Origin: Tubiluchus corallicola | Lineage: Eukaryota; Priapulida; Priapulimorpha; Priapulimorphida; Tubiluchidae | Length of the DNA stretch: 64,000 nt | NCBI GenBank assembly: GCA_030141605.1 | Contig: JAQGDQ010000146.1 | Coordinates: forward strand, 193,933-257,932 | Reading direction: 5' to 3' | Shown here: piece by piece, positions 1 through 10,966 of the stretch | Layout of the letters: every line of letters begins with the position of its first letter | How positions within the stretch are numbered: position 1 is the first letter of the stretch | The notes under the pieces: generated by a model | Database searches by the model: none | What the model saw: only the letters and a program-made list of their open reading frames with translations | What the model was told of the DNA's origin: nothing | Translations under genes and position numbers: made by a program

Positions 1-417
1 AACTTCCCTTAGCGATTGTTGAAAGTACGAAACATTTGACAGAATCTTGCCTGCAATGAAACTTTGCAACAACCAAGGGAAAGTGCTGGATTCCATTCTG
101 TGTTGACAGAAGCTTCCTGTCCCTGAGATTATATATATATAAATTTTAACTTGCTAAAATTTTTAACTCGTTACAATTTAGTTTAAACATAATTTATTAT
201 AGGATTGAATCAGACAGTTTAAAAAACATGATTCAGGATCCTCACCGCAACAAACTATATACACTATTAAGAAAAACATTTACAGTAAGCATTGACTCTA
301 TCAACACAAGCTTAACAAGTTTTACTACAAGAATACATTAGCTATTAGTACCAAATGACGGTTAAGAAATATTAATTTACGAATATTTAAAACTGACGCA
401 TTCATATCAGATAGAAA

Positions 418-654
418 CTACTGAAAGCGCTTAGTACGAAATGTAAAGTTATGTATACATTGGAATATTTTACAGTTAACAACATAATTAAATTCTTCGT
501 TTCCAAACAAGAACAACTTCAACAGTTCATTAGTTTCTAATGCAGCTATATTAAGGTTTTCAGGCAGCAGTATTTCGTTCAGTTTATCAAACATAACAGC
601 CCTAGTTTGTTGATACAATAGGCAGTGCAAGAAGAAGTGCTCAAACAGACTCAA
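418..654 (-). pseudogene. Possible C-terminal fragment of a non-LTR retrotransposon reverse transcriptase
   Basis: The minus strand is open for about 78 codons and reads LSLFEHFFLHCLLYQQTRA near its start. This resembles the 'EHFLLHCPLY..R..LF' block near the C-terminus of many LINE polymerases (established family pattern). Upstream on the minus strand the frame soon meets a stop, so only a tail is left. No endonuclease or catalytic domain is present. The resemblance is short, so the call is tentative. Confidence 0.35.
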
Positions 655-1272
655 ATCGACAATACTGGATGACCGTTATTATGTTTACAGCGTGTAGAGA
701 AAAGGTCATAGTTTAGCTGAGAAAATCCGATTCTCATGCACGTATGATGCACTGATATTGGAGGTTCATCAAATGATAAATGCTTCTTACGCAACGAAAA
801 ACTTAAATGAGTTTGAGCCATCAGTGTAATCTTCAGCCATCAATCAATGAAGACTAGCCTATTCCCTATAAGACTAAAGGAGTAAAAGGAAAAAAAACAA
901 ACTTAGGTCAGGTATCTCTGGGCGTATGACCTTGTATGGGAATGAAATAAGTGATAGGTTTACCCGTAGTAAATAAAAACTGCACAGTAGGGTAGTGATG
1001 CTAAAATAAATTTGCTAAAACGGGACATCACCATAATCATAGAATCACTTCCTGTGTACAAATGTTGAAGACGATTTAATAGTTCACTTTTCAATTTCAA
1101 TGAGCGTACCTGTATATGAGACCAAAATCACATCAATTATTGCATAAAAACACGATATCTAAACCAAAATCGATTAAAACAGTTTTAAACGAACAATTGC
1201 TCATTATTGTTGGAAGCCATACTCCTCAACTACTGCAATATTAACTAAAGATCCAGTAATGTTTTGTTTCAG
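655..1272. other. Intronic or intergenic sequence without a recognised gene
   Basis: This AT-rich stretch lies before the first recognised exon of the CD109-like gene. I see no open frame continuing the protein N-terminally and no clear repeat. The preceding exon of that gene, which should carry the earlier macroglobulin domains, is presumably upstream of the window. Confidence 0.5.
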
Positions 1273-1507
1273 ACATTCCACATCCCTATTACTTTAAAGG
1301 ATTGCCTGGCCCTCCTAGTTCCGATGCGCTACCTGACATTAGTTGGAGAGTGGGCATCGCATTTCAAGACCTAGGACGGCCAGGACCTGCTGGAGGTTCA
1401 GGTGGTTCTCCCGTCGACAAAAAAACTAACATTGTTAGTTCTACTACCCAACTTGCTTCTATAAAGAACTTTCCAGAATGTTGGCTGTGGGTTCACACTA
1501 CGGCTGG
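1273..1507 (+). CDS. CD109: CD109-like exon w1 (post-bait region, FPECWLW)
   Basis: An acceptor TTTCAG precedes position 1273 and a donor GTGAGA follows 1507. The exon enters in mid-codon and ends in phase 2. It encodes a Gly/Pro-rich stretch ([13 protein letters not shown]), probably part of the variable bait or linker region, and then NFPECWLW, the conserved 'FPETW.W' landmark of the family. It is the first exon of this gene visible here. Confidence 0.85.
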
Positions 1508-4500
1508 GTGAGAGGACGTATTTATCTTCTTTGCATAGAGCCTCAGATGCAGAGAAAAGTATATGGTTTTATGCATGCTCTCTAGTGATTCGAGTTCGAA
1601 TTTAGCTAAAACGTGCGAGATATAGTCCTGCTAGTCCTGGTGGAAAACATAAGGTTTGTTCTGTCTAGAGTGCAGAATTTTCTTGCCTAAATGGTTGGAT
1701 TTCGCTTTATACACTGACGTAAATTCGAAGTGCTAGTCGCCGCCTTCGAATCTTTGCACCACATAGGTTTAACTTGGTTTATGCTTCAAAGTAAATCCCT
1801 TCTGTTCAGGGGTTTTTGTGCCCCTCGTCAGTCTTCTTTTGTGTCTTGTAAGATCATGTTTATAGCTTAGTGGTAGTTCTTGTGATCAAAATTTTCGTCG
1901 TTTTTTCCTGACTGGTTTTATATTTCACACTAATCTGTCTTCCTGGGTTAAAATTCTCGGACAAGCTATAGTTCATGGAAATTCCTTCCAAATCTTTGAA
2001 AATACTAAATAACATTTATTTTTAGTGTGTAATCTATGTGTATGCGTGTTATGTTTGTTGGCCTCTCTGATACATTATTAATTTATTTATTTTGTCATTT
2101 ATACATATATTAAAATTGTATAAAAGAAAGAATAAGTAGGCGCATGCGCACTTACGCTGATCCTATAAGTCATAAAAAATGCTCAAAGATAAAACAATTC
2201 CATAAAATTTAATATCTCTCATTAAAAAGCTCCTAACAAATTTGCCTAAATATGAATTATATACCATATACAACACGTTTTATACAATAATACGATTCGG
2301 AGAGAGCCATTTACGCCAATGACAATGTTAAATGTTTCGGATAAAGTTGCAATAGGGCAGTAAATGAACGTTAGCTAGTCTTTTAGTGAATTTATTTAAT
2401 TCCGTTTATTTAATTACTAATAGTAGATTAAATAAATGGTTTGCTTACTAACACATCACATTGTCTGTTTAAACTAATGGAAAAATTATTGTATTGCGAT
2501 ACATACAAATTATAACTTTTGAATGCTCTAATTATAATTTAGCATGGCCAATTTGTGTCTGCTTACGTACGTCAAATGCCAATTCATGTTTATGTTCATC
2601 GTGTTTTCGAAAAAAGCACATACTAAAGTTTTTGCTTTTAACATGAATTTAATTAAATCTTGATAGATTTTAAGTCAAAATTTAAGAAGAAGCTTATTTA
2701 ATTTTTCGTGATTTTACAAAATACGACAATTGTTAACAAATTACTAGTGGTGCTACTTTCAACAATAATAGTTGTTTTTATGACCTTAGCTCTAACGGCT
2801 CTAGAACAATCAGCACAATCGTTCCTGATACACTTACGTCATGGATTGCTAGTGCATTTGCAATAAGCGATACGTGTGGCTTGGGAATTGTAGAAGAAAC
2901 AGCTAAGGTGCGTTTATTACTAATTGCAATAACTCAGTTCAAAATAAATTCTCCATTTATTTGTATATAGTTTTATCTTAAAAGCAATTAATGGCTAAAC
3001 ATGTAAAACTAGTCAAGAATGCGAAGCATCGGGTTATTCGCTTATTGATGATTTTTCTGTCCAACTGCCTGGATACGTCATTCAGAACACCATTTATCGT
3101 TGGCAAGGATCAGTTTTTTACAAAAATGTAAAATACAGAGTAACTTTATCGCGACGTCATTGCACGAACAACAAGAAGAACGAAGATGACAACAACATCA
3201 TAGTGTTGATGACATTATACAGTTACTTCGTGAATAACCCAAAAATTAGTTTTAACATGCGCATATATACATCATATATATATAGACCCAAAATCATTTA
3301 AAACGTAAGGTACTTTACTCTCATTACAGTGTTTATGGTCTTTTTTCTCGCAACTAGTTTATTCTTGGAATTACTGCCTATATGTATGCTTTATGTGTAT
3401 CCACTATATGGATGTAAATATATGTGTGTGTGTATCATTGAACCGTCGAAGCCATTCCATCCCAGCTATTTTATAGTTGCTACGAAAGGCTGATATGCAA
3501 TGGCTTCGTAAAGGATGAAACTATCGCAATGTAGAGGGGGAGGGTCGAAGGCGAAATGCCCTTTATTTTCGATCTTCCGCCTCTACATTGTGATACATAT
3601 ATATATCACAGTAATTTCAAGAATAAACCAGTTGGGAGAGAAAAGACTAATAAAGTATCTTATGTTTTAAATAATTTTGGGTACTAAATTGATATTCTAA
3701 GTTCTAGAGCCTACCCGGCTGCCCAATTAGCAATTAGTAGATGAGGAAAATGAAATTATCCTTATGTAAAGTGAGGTATTTGATTCTGATTCGGTTTAAA
3801 ACAAACAAAAAAAACCGGTTGTGATTTAATTCAGTTAAAATATCATTTTTGTATATTTTAGATTACAGTATCAAGATCATTTTTCATTCAAGTAGAACTT
3901 CCTAAATCTGAAATTCGTGGTGAGGACGTCTTTATCAGAGTTCTGGTGTTTAACTACCTAAACCATGACACAGACGTTTTGCTGACACTACACGGTGGTG
4001 GGGAAACGTTTGAACACGTTGGTGAAACGTTTGAACACGTTGGTGTGAACAGCTCTGCCAAGTTTGACAGCAGAAGCAAAACAATCAAGGTACTATACAC
4101 ATTACAAAAGGCATTTCTCAAACGTTCTTAACATTATTTTGTATCTCTAGTATTTTGTATTTTGTATGTCTAGTATCTCATTGAAGTTAAAATTGATATG
4201 TGTACTATAAATGTGTCAAATGGCTATTAATGTGTGATAACATTTATGTAGGCACCAGCTGGAGAACCAACTGCTGTTTTCTTTGGAATCAAACCTCTAG
4301 TTATTGGAGAAATACAACTGAAAATTAGCGGACAAACTAAAACGGCGTCTGACACTGTTATAAAGAATCTTCAAGTGAAGGTACAATCTAGTTCTTATTT
4401 TGATTTTTATTCGGATTTGTTGGTATAGTTAGTGTTAATACATAGACAACGCAGTTCACATCAGTTAATCTTAATCAGAATAAAGAATCAGCTTTTTCAT

Positions 4501-7500
4501 TTCAGCCTGAGGGAGTCACTCACTATTTCAATGAAGCTCACTTTGTAGATCTCACGCAAGAAAATTGCGTCACAGTTAGGACTAAAATACCATGGCCTGT
4601 TGACATCGTTGAAGGTTCTGAGCGATTGGAAGTGTCCATTATAGGAGATTTGATGGGACCTTCAATAAAGAATTTAGACAAGTTGATTCGTATGCCGACA
4701 GGATGCGGTGAACAGAATATGATCAAGTTTGCTCCCAATATCTTCGTATCCAATTACCTCATAGCTGTTGATGAGTACACTCCCGATATTCAAACTAAAA
4801 CCAAAAAATTTATGGATAGAGGTAAGCTATTAAGATTTGTCCAGTTTTTAGCACATGTAGGTTTTAAAATTATTTCTTATAATAGCTAAGAGTAGCATTG
4901 TTTTGAGTTATCACTTGGCTTGTTCAAAATTTTTGTTTTTGTTTATTATTCGATTTACTTAATGCTATAACTCGCTAAGAGAATTAGTTGCATTCATTTA
5001 CAAATAATATTGCGTTTTTAAAGGGTATCAACGACAGCTTAAATACCAAAGAAAAGATGGATCATTTAGTGCGTTTGGTAATAGAGATGATTATGGAAGC
5101 ATATGGTAAGTGCAAGCAGTAGAGGACCTGTTAAACTATGTTAAAAGCATTAGATTTTGATAGACAATTATGTTGATGAATGCTGGCATGAAGCCCAGTT
5201 AACGAGTGGTGTCACGAGAGCAAGTGATTCAGAATGGAAGCACAGGCGTCGAAGCTCGGCACACGATATATAAGCCTTGTGATGCGCCCAGCTCAGGGCA
5301 TTGAGTCTGAAGGAGAGCAGACTAGATCAGGGGGCTTGTCATTACTATCTGTTGCATTTATTGTTTGATGTTCAATAAACGTGTAGTTTTATTATCTGAC
5401 TCTTCGTAGTTTTGCCACCCCTAAAACATCAATAATCAGCTTCACGCAACCAATACAACGAATTATTTTACTCAAACAAGAACAAAGACTTGATGATTCT
5501 TTACATTGTTTTGTGAAACTTTATATCTTGTTTAAAGCTAAGAATATTGTGCAAAATTCACTTCATGCAAGGAAAGCCCAGGAAAGTGTGATTATTGCAA
5601 GGCTTACCATCATACACATTATGTTAAATGCACCACAGGTTTGGACATTTTGCAGATAAACACCAGATGTATAATAAGGTTCATAATATTATAGGTTGTT
5701 TGTATTACAAAAATGGTTGAATACCAATGTTGTTAAAAGATTTAGCAATAACATGCCTTGCATTTCTTTGAACTGCAAAATGGCAATTCGAAAATAGAAA
5801 CCAGTTAACATTACATAACATAATACACAACAGGTTATAATGCTGACAATGAAGTTTATTATTTGAGCAGATAATATTTGAAGTTCTCATGGTCTACTAT
5901 TTCCAGTCTACAGAACAGTTATTACAGTCTACAGAATTAGTTTGAATTGCTGATTTCTGCTATTTATGCTGATGTTAAAATTGGTGCTACATACAGGTTA
6001 ACAGAAGCGGTGCTGACAATGCACTGGCGTAGCAGTGTCTAGTTTTTTTTTGCTGGATTACTGCTGCGTTTACCTGTCTGAAGGCAGATTTCTTTTATTT
6101 TAGAATTCTGCCTGTCCAATGTCTACAATAGACGTGACGGGTGTATAATGATGATGACTACATACGTGTGCTCATCGAATAGCATTTTTTAATAGTTTGC
6201 CTTACTGTAGTTAACACGTTTTTTCACAAATAAGAGTAGCGTTACACTGAAATTGGGTGTTCCAGAATCATTTTTATTTTCTTAGGTTGACAGCATTTGT
6301 TGCTAAATCGTTCTCTCAAGCTGACAAGTATCTCTTCATTGATCCTAATGTTATGACCAGAACAGTATCATGGCTGGTTAAACATCAGCAAGCAGATGGA
6401 GCATTTAAGGAAGTGGGAGGTCGTGTGATACACAAAGAGATGCAGGTAATATACGTAAATATTGTTTGCTCTCTGAGTGAATGTGTGCTTCCAGCAAGCT
6501 ATATGGCACCGGGCTTTCATATCAAAAACTTCAAACTCTGTTGACAGAATATACAATTCTGAAAGTACAGTGGTTCTTAGTATTGAGTAACTTCTGCCTT
6601 TACATATGTCGTTTTTCGATTTTTGTATAATGTTGATACCATTTTTGTTATAGGGCAAAGCTAGCAAAGGAATTGCTCTTTCTGCGTACACTCTTATATC
6701 ATTGTTAGAAGTTGATAAAAACATGCAACATGAGGTAACTTTTTAATCGTATAATTTACTGCATCTGCGAATGTTGTTGATGAAGTTGCACATTAATTTA
6801 TCTTGTAATTGAATGTACCTTATATAAAACAAGTATGAAATATTTCCTTTTCACTATAAAATTACAATTTAAATTCAATTGTATAGGGTATTGCCAAGAT
6901 AGATGTTTCTGGTCTTAAAGATGCAATCAGAAGGGCTGCTGACTATTTAGCTTCAAAGGTCGACACATTGGAAACACCATATGATTTAGCGCTTGTGAAT
7001 TATGCATTTACATTAATGGATCATGAAAATGCTACTATTACACACAGGAAATTTGACGACCTTGCCATAACTGAAGGTATGATCCAGAGCTCATAACGTA
7101 ATAATGTTTAAGAGCAGTTTACTAGATAAATTTCTTTTATGTAGAGTAGTTTTGGTTTTTACTCTGATTTGCAGATAAGAAGATTATTAAATTAATTGGT
7201 ACATGAATAAGGTGATTAATTATTAGTTGACTCTATGTGTCTATCTGCACAACTATGTTACAATAAAATCAAAACTGGGGAAATTATAATAACCAAACTT
7301 GACAGGAATATGTCTGACCAAGACCTGAAGACCAACTGCTTTTTGGTTTAAAAGGTCGAAGCCCAGGTTCACAAGGTCAAAAACTCAAAATGAATTTTTA
7401 ATCGGAGTGACTTCATGTAAGGGCATCTGTCCTTCTTATCAATGTTCTCTATCTATGAAGATAGATTCTTTAAAGCTAGACATTAAAATTGGCATAGATA

Positions 7501-10459
7501 GGCAAGTATTAGCTTTTGCTTTAAATGGTACTCAAGAATAAACACAAACAAATTGGCTGAAAATAAGTTACCGTATTTGTGTACTAGCGCTAAACTTAAT
7601 TTCACACAGATGATAAGAAGTACTGGATGAACCCACAAGAAGAGAAAAAGCCATCTAGATATTACAAGCACCACAATCACAAGTCTGTGGATATTGAGAT
7701 GACTGCTTATGGTCTCCTCGCGTACTTAGCCAATGATAATCCAGTGGACGCTATTCCAGTTATGAAATGGTTAGTTAGCCAGAGGAATTCTTTGGGCGGA
7801 TTTTCTTCAACACAGGTATGCATATGTATTATGTAATAGAATAGGCTACTTAGTCTGTGATGTGTACTGGAAAGCTAACACGCATTTCTCAATATGCAAT
7901 GCAAATAGTATATTTTAAGATACAGATTATTAACCTAATATTTTAATGTAGTTTGTACCTTCTATGGACACACTTTTATGGTGTATTTTGTAGTAAGTTA
8001 AACAGTAATATGTTATTTTAATTAATGCATTATGGTGCCCTGTGTTAATATAAAACAGAAGTCTATGCAGTCTTATAGTTACAAATTCTGCTAATTTGAT
8101 TTTTTGAATTTTCTCTAGGATACAATAATTGGTTTGCAAGCTCTGTCCGAGTTTGGAGAAAAAACACAGTCACCAGACACAGACATCGAGATAGATATTA
8201 CTGCTGGGTCTACTCATAATAAATTTGTTGTCAAGGCAGAAGATGCTGATGTACTACAAGAGTGGGTGGTAAGTAAATTGAAATCATCTAATATTTTTGC
8301 TTATAGTTTTTGTGTAAAAACTCTTATTCAGTGATGATTTAATCGATGAATGCTACATGTAACAATTGTGCACTCACTTTAGGTTGGCAGTCCTGAGCAA
8401 ATAGTTTCTTTCACAGCTTGTGGAACTGGTACCAGTTTAGTGCAGGTGTCATGGCAATACAACGAATTTTTAGATGATTTACCACCAGCGTATAATATAT
8501 CATCAAAAGGGTGGAGTTCAGATGAAAATATAATAGTTGTAGAAATTTGTTCCAGGTATGGACTGTTATTGTTAAATTATTGCGTAAACACTTTTCATTT
8601 ATTGTACTCTTTCAAGATACTATAGGTTAGTTATCGTTTTGTTCTTTATAGGGCGCTGATTACATTAAAGTTTTATTCCTTAATGTTTTTCAAAGTTTAG
8701 TTGTTCTACTTACAACCGTTTTCACGTAGCTTAATCCTTTTCATAGATATCTGAATGACGGTCCAAGCGGTATGTCTGTGGCAGAAATTCAGTTGCCGTC
8801 TGGCTTCAAAGTTGATGAAGATCAGCTCAACGAATTGACGCAGTTAAGAGATTTACAAATGGTCGAGCCTACTGACGAAGGCAGTGCAGTCAATATTTAT
8901 TATAATCAGGTATGTTTGACAGATTTCCAGAATGAAACTTGGGTAAACGAGTCAGAAAATTGGAAGGAAAAAGAAAAATGTTGTGGAGATCGCTGGCATC
9001 TATTAGAATTACATAGAACATTGTAGAATGTTCCGTTAGAATAATCGTCCTACTGTATAGAATGTTCTGGAACAAAACTTCTAGAAGCTTCTCGGGCATG
9101 CTATACAAGGCCAAGCAGGCACACAGATTCACACGGATGCCACTTACACATTCTCTTGTATACTTACATTTTCAGATACACTCAGACGTTTTCCAGATTT
9201 TCACATTCAGTGTAATCATTTCGTGTTCCTTCATACTTTTGTGTTGTAGAATTCTCGCTTAATAAACTAGTTTAATTTAACGGCGTGTTTCCTGGTTTTC
9301 TCTACGAGCCTTCTGAGAGAAACAAAACACAACAGAAAACATAGGATGCATTTTTTCAGCTAGTTACTGTAGTTACTGAGTACAAGGCTTTACTGATGAT
9401 TTTAGTAAACAGCATGACAGAAATATAAAGTTTTGTCATAGATAGTCAGTAATATGGCTGTGCCTTTTCACTAAGTTTTCAAACTATTTACTTAATTTGC
9501 AGATTCCTAATGATGAGGACACCTGCGCAAAAGTGCATGCAAATAGATTAGTTATTGTAGATCACTTAAAAGATAGTCCAGCTCGAGTTTATTCTTATTA
9601 TAACACTGGTGAGTAAACTGCATTAATGTTTCCCTACATTTTATAGTGATATAGATCTAATTACATTTACGTAATATAAAGCTAACATGTGGTAAATGTA
9701 ACATTCCACTGTGAAATGAACGTAATTTTACGGTGAAATTATAACATAACATTTACACACTTATTCAATAGACATTGGCTGATAAAAAAAATCCTACACG
9801 TTTTAAAACGAGTACTTTACAATCATTCTAGCTGTCAAATAGGATCTTAATAAATAAAAATATAAACTTTCTATAAAGGCTAAGTTATGAAACGTCTTTT
9901 CGACAATGTTTGCGTCTGTAAGGGATATTATCAGAACAAACTATTAATTATTTTAAAAGTAACAAACTATGCAATGTGAAAGAGGAGTACAAATCTTTTA
10001 TTGTGCACTCACTTTCTCTGTTGTCAGCAGGCTGTTAAATTTAGTGGTCAAGGATGTTGGGCTTGTCATTCAAAGAGTCCCAAAAGCTGCTGATTCAAGT
10101 ACAAGCAGAGAACTCATTAGTCTGAATGGCACCTTTACTCCAGGATATTTGGCATTTTCTTCTTTTTGGTCAATTAATGGTTCATTCATAATTGACAAAT
10201 GATCTCTTGAAATTAAAATGGTGTGTACAAATAATATTTCGTATTTTTCACTTCTTCACCACCAGAAAATTTTTCATAAATAGCCTGTAACTCTTCTCAT
10301 AAGTTTGTATTTATAACGAATCAAAGAATGACTCATCTCGTGGTTTCCTTTTCAGAGGAACAGGCCATGACGCAGTACAGAATCGACAATTTACATGTTC
10401 CTGTACCAGTAGATGACACAGAAGAAGAAGCAGTGTCTCCTGATCCTTGCTACTTTTAA
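1273..10459 (+). CDS. CD109: CD109-like thioester-containing protein (alpha-2-macroglobulin family), 3' part
   Basis: Fifteen exons splice in one frame to 812 residues and a stop: 1273-1507, 2790-2907, 3862-4089, 4252-4380, 4506-4821, 5024-5105, 6286-6445, 6654-6734, 6887-7076, 7610-7815, 8119-8268, 8383-8555, 8747-8909, 9503-9608, 10356-10459. Counting from the first complete codon, FPECWLW (about 62-68) is the block after the bait region, GCGEQ (302-306) forms the internal thioester, and VIHKEM holds a histidine at 418. The helical thioester domain runs to about 600 and a receptor-binding-type domain ends the protein. Family members are secreted or GPI-anchored protease traps or opsonins that bind targets covalently. 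The histidine, 115 residues after the thioester cysteine, matches the spacing in C3 and predicts fast ester transfer to hydroxyls. The C-terminus (DPCYF) has no hydrophobic tail, so a secreted product is inferred. The N-terminal half is outside the window. TEP or A2M naming is equally defensible. Confidence 0.9.
2790..2907 (+). CDS. CD109: CD109-like exon w2 (VPDTLTSW block)
   Basis: The exon starts after CCTTAG and ends at a GTGCGT donor. It encodes [18 protein letters not shown] followed by GLGIVEE, matching the conserved 'PDTITSW..SAF..S...GLG' segment found after the bait region in A2M/TEP proteins. The phase is 2 in and 0 out. Confidence 0.9.
3284..3683. mobile_element. Foldback/MITE-like element with long terminal inverted repeats
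   Basis: The two ends are inverted copies over roughly 75-97 bp. The left arm begins ACCCAAAATCATTTAAAACG and the right arm ends ATTTAAAT(...)TTTTGGGT with matching interior (TACTTTA, GTCTTTT, CAACTAGTTTATTCTTG). A second, smaller inverted pair (CAATGTAGAGG/CCTCTACATTG) sits near the centre. It has no coding capacity and lies in the intron between exons w2 and w3. Confidence 0.6.
3862..4089 (+). CDS. CD109: CD109-like exon w3 (macroglobulin domain before the thioester domain)
   Basis: The acceptor is TATTTTAG and the donor GTACTA. The exon encodes [17 protein letters not shown] and [11 protein letters not shown], which match the 'PFF..L.LPYS..RGE...V.NYL' block of the family. It contains an in-frame 21-bp tandem duplication that repeats GETFEHV (4000-4041). 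Confidence 0.9.
4252..4380 (+). CDS. CD109: CD109-like exon w4
   Basis: This phase 0-0 exon of 43 codons ends in [12 protein letters not shown]. It corresponds to the beta-strand region '..G...I.V.A.......D.V...L.VKPEG' just upstream of the thioester domain. The acceptor GTAG and donor GTACAA are canonical. Confidence 0.88.
4506..4821 (+). CDS. CD109: CD109-like exon w5 (thioester motif GCGEQ)
   Basis: The exon encodes [20 protein letters not shown]. The Cys and Gln of GCGEQ (codons at 4701-4715) form the beta-cysteinyl-gamma-glutamyl thioester in active family members. The acceptor is TTTCAG and the donor GTAAGC, and it ends in phase 1. Confidence 0.95.
5024..5105 (+). CDS. CD109: CD109-like exon w6 ([14 protein letters not shown])
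   Basis: The exon encodes [19 protein letters not shown], the conserved first helices of the thioester domain after the GCGEQ exon. It enters in phase 1 and leaves in phase 2 at a GTAAGT donor. Confidence 0.93.
5171..5660 (+). mobile_element. LTR-like remnant followed by a gag-like zinc-knuckle fragment
   Basis: Positions 5171-5433 start TGTTGATG and end CTAAAACA, with a TATATAAG box near 5268 and AATAAA near 5374 in between, as in an LTR. Downstream, about 5565-5640 reads [20 protein letters not shown] ending in KC, which resembles the Cys/His knuckle of BEL/Pao- or Copia-type gag proteins. No longer open frame and no target-site duplication were found. It lies in the intron between exons w6 and w7. 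Confidence 0.4.
6286..6445 (+). CDS. CD109: CD109-like exon w7 (catalytic histidine VIHKEM)
   Basis: The exon encodes [29 protein letters not shown] and GRVIHKEMQ. The His codon at 6431-6433 sits at the position that makes C3, C4B and CD109 thioesters histidine-catalysed (known for the family). The retrotransposon debris described separately lies in the preceding 1.2-kb intron. Confidence 0.94.
6654..6734 (+). CDS. CD109: CD109-like exon w8
   Basis: This 27-codon phase 0-0 exon encodes [14 protein letters not shown], matching the 'V.LTAYV..ALLE' helix of the thioester domain. The acceptor is TTATAG and the donor GTAACT. Confidence 0.9.
6887..7076 (+). CDS. CD109: CD109-like exon w9
   Basis: The exon encodes [20 protein letters not shown] and [11 protein letters not shown], matching the 'A..YL......TYALA...YAL' helices of the thioester domain. 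It ends in phase 1 at GTATGA. Confidence 0.9.
7610..7815 (+). CDS. CD109: CD109-like exon w10
   Basis: The exon encodes [21 protein letters not shown] and a final [10 protein letters not shown]. The last block is the conserved 'GGF.STQDT' motif at the end of the thioester domain, completed by the next exon. The acceptor is CACACAG and the donor GTATGC. Confidence 0.93.
8119..8268 (+). CDS. CD109: CD109-like exon w11
   Basis: The exon encodes [17 protein letters not shown], completing STQDT...ALSEF, and enters the CUB-like/receptor-binding transition. It is phase 0-0 with a GTAAGT donor. Confidence 0.92.
8383..8555 (+). CDS. CD109: CD109-like exon w12
   Basis: The exon encodes [18 protein letters not shown] and IIVVEICSR. 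It matches the '..GTG.ALVQ...YN' and 'LEIC.RY' blocks that open the C-terminal receptor-binding domain. It ends in phase 2. Confidence 0.92.
8747..8909 (+). CDS. CD109: CD109-like exon w13 ([12 protein letters not shown])
   Basis: The exon encodes [20 protein letters not shown], the 'SNMA...V..PSGF' motif of the macroglobulin receptor-binding domain. It is followed by only about 70 bp of intron before a solo-LTR-like insertion (8979). Confidence 0.92.
8979..9334 (+). mobile_element. Solo-LTR-like copy 1 with heat shock elements
   Basis: The 356-bp unit starts TGTTGTGG and ends CACAACA. A diverged copy lies at 11491-11865. Three HSE-like arrays (9015-9034, 9059-9073, 9078-9093) precede CTATACAAGG (9101), and AATAAACT occurs near 9261, so the promoter-to-polyA order gives + orientation. 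The flanks are A-rich (GAAAAA left, GAAAA right), compatible with a short target duplication. It sits in the intron between exons w13 and w14 of the thioester gene, in sense orientation. Confidence 0.7.
9015..9093 (+). promoter_or_regulatory. Heat shock element cluster in LTR copy 1
   Basis: GAATGTTCTGGAA (9060-9072) is a perfect three-unit HSE (GAAnnTTCnnGAA). TTCTAGAAGCTTC (9079-9091) is a second perfect three-unit array in the opposite phase. AGAACATTGTAGAATGTTCC (9015-9034) is a third array with one weak unit. Heat shock factor binds such inverted nGAAn arrays as a trimer (established knowledge). A TATA-like box lies about 10 bp downstream. Confidence 0.7.
9503..9608 (+). CDS. CD109: CD109-like exon w14
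   Basis: The exon encodes [20 protein letters not shown] and RVYSYYNTG, matching the late receptor-binding strands ending '..P..V.VYDYY'. The acceptor is TTTGCAG and the donor GTGAGT; it ends in phase 1. Confidence 0.9.
10356..10459 (+). CDS. CD109: CD109-like last exon w15 with stop codon
   Basis: The exon follows TTTTCAG and encodes [15 protein letters not shown], an acidic tail and DPCYF, then TAA at 10457-10459. It carries no hydrophobic GPI-attachment signal. A CD109 with a membrane anchor would need an extra 3' exon, and I see none. Confidence 0.85.
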
Positions 10460-10966
10460 TAATATTTATTAGCAAAACGCAAAGCTTTGCTGAGAGTGAA
10501 TACATGTAATAAGTGATAAGGTAGCATAAATTCTGCTTGTTATTAGGGTGCACTAATAAGCCTGAAACGTTATTGTGAGAGATTGTACACTTTCCTAAGA
10601 AACAGTGCAGGCTATAACAGCATCACGTCTATAGACACTGGCATTACTATAAATACTGGCATTATGAAATGGAAATATATCACCATCATGAAGTGCTTTT
10701 ATAACTTTTACACTTCCTTACAATACCTTGATGTACTTATATGGAACGATGAAAATTTAATTGTGTGAATATTGCAGTTACTGGAGTGACAATAAATTAA
10801 CATTATTATTTTGGGCTTAATTAAACGGATTTACTTTATTTTTTCTTGCTTATTTGAAGGATTGAGATATTAAGTGAAAGTATTTAGATCTTGTATGTAA
10901 TGTTAAGATTCTCTGCTAATTTTGAGGCATACTTGTAATAATTGCTGCAAACATGCCGATAATAAA
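10460..10966 (+). other. CD109: Probable 3' UTR of the CD109-like gene
   Basis: Non-coding sequence after the stop holds AATAAA at 10791-10796 and again at 10961-10966, either of which could direct polyadenylation. No other feature is seen here. Confidence 0.5.
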
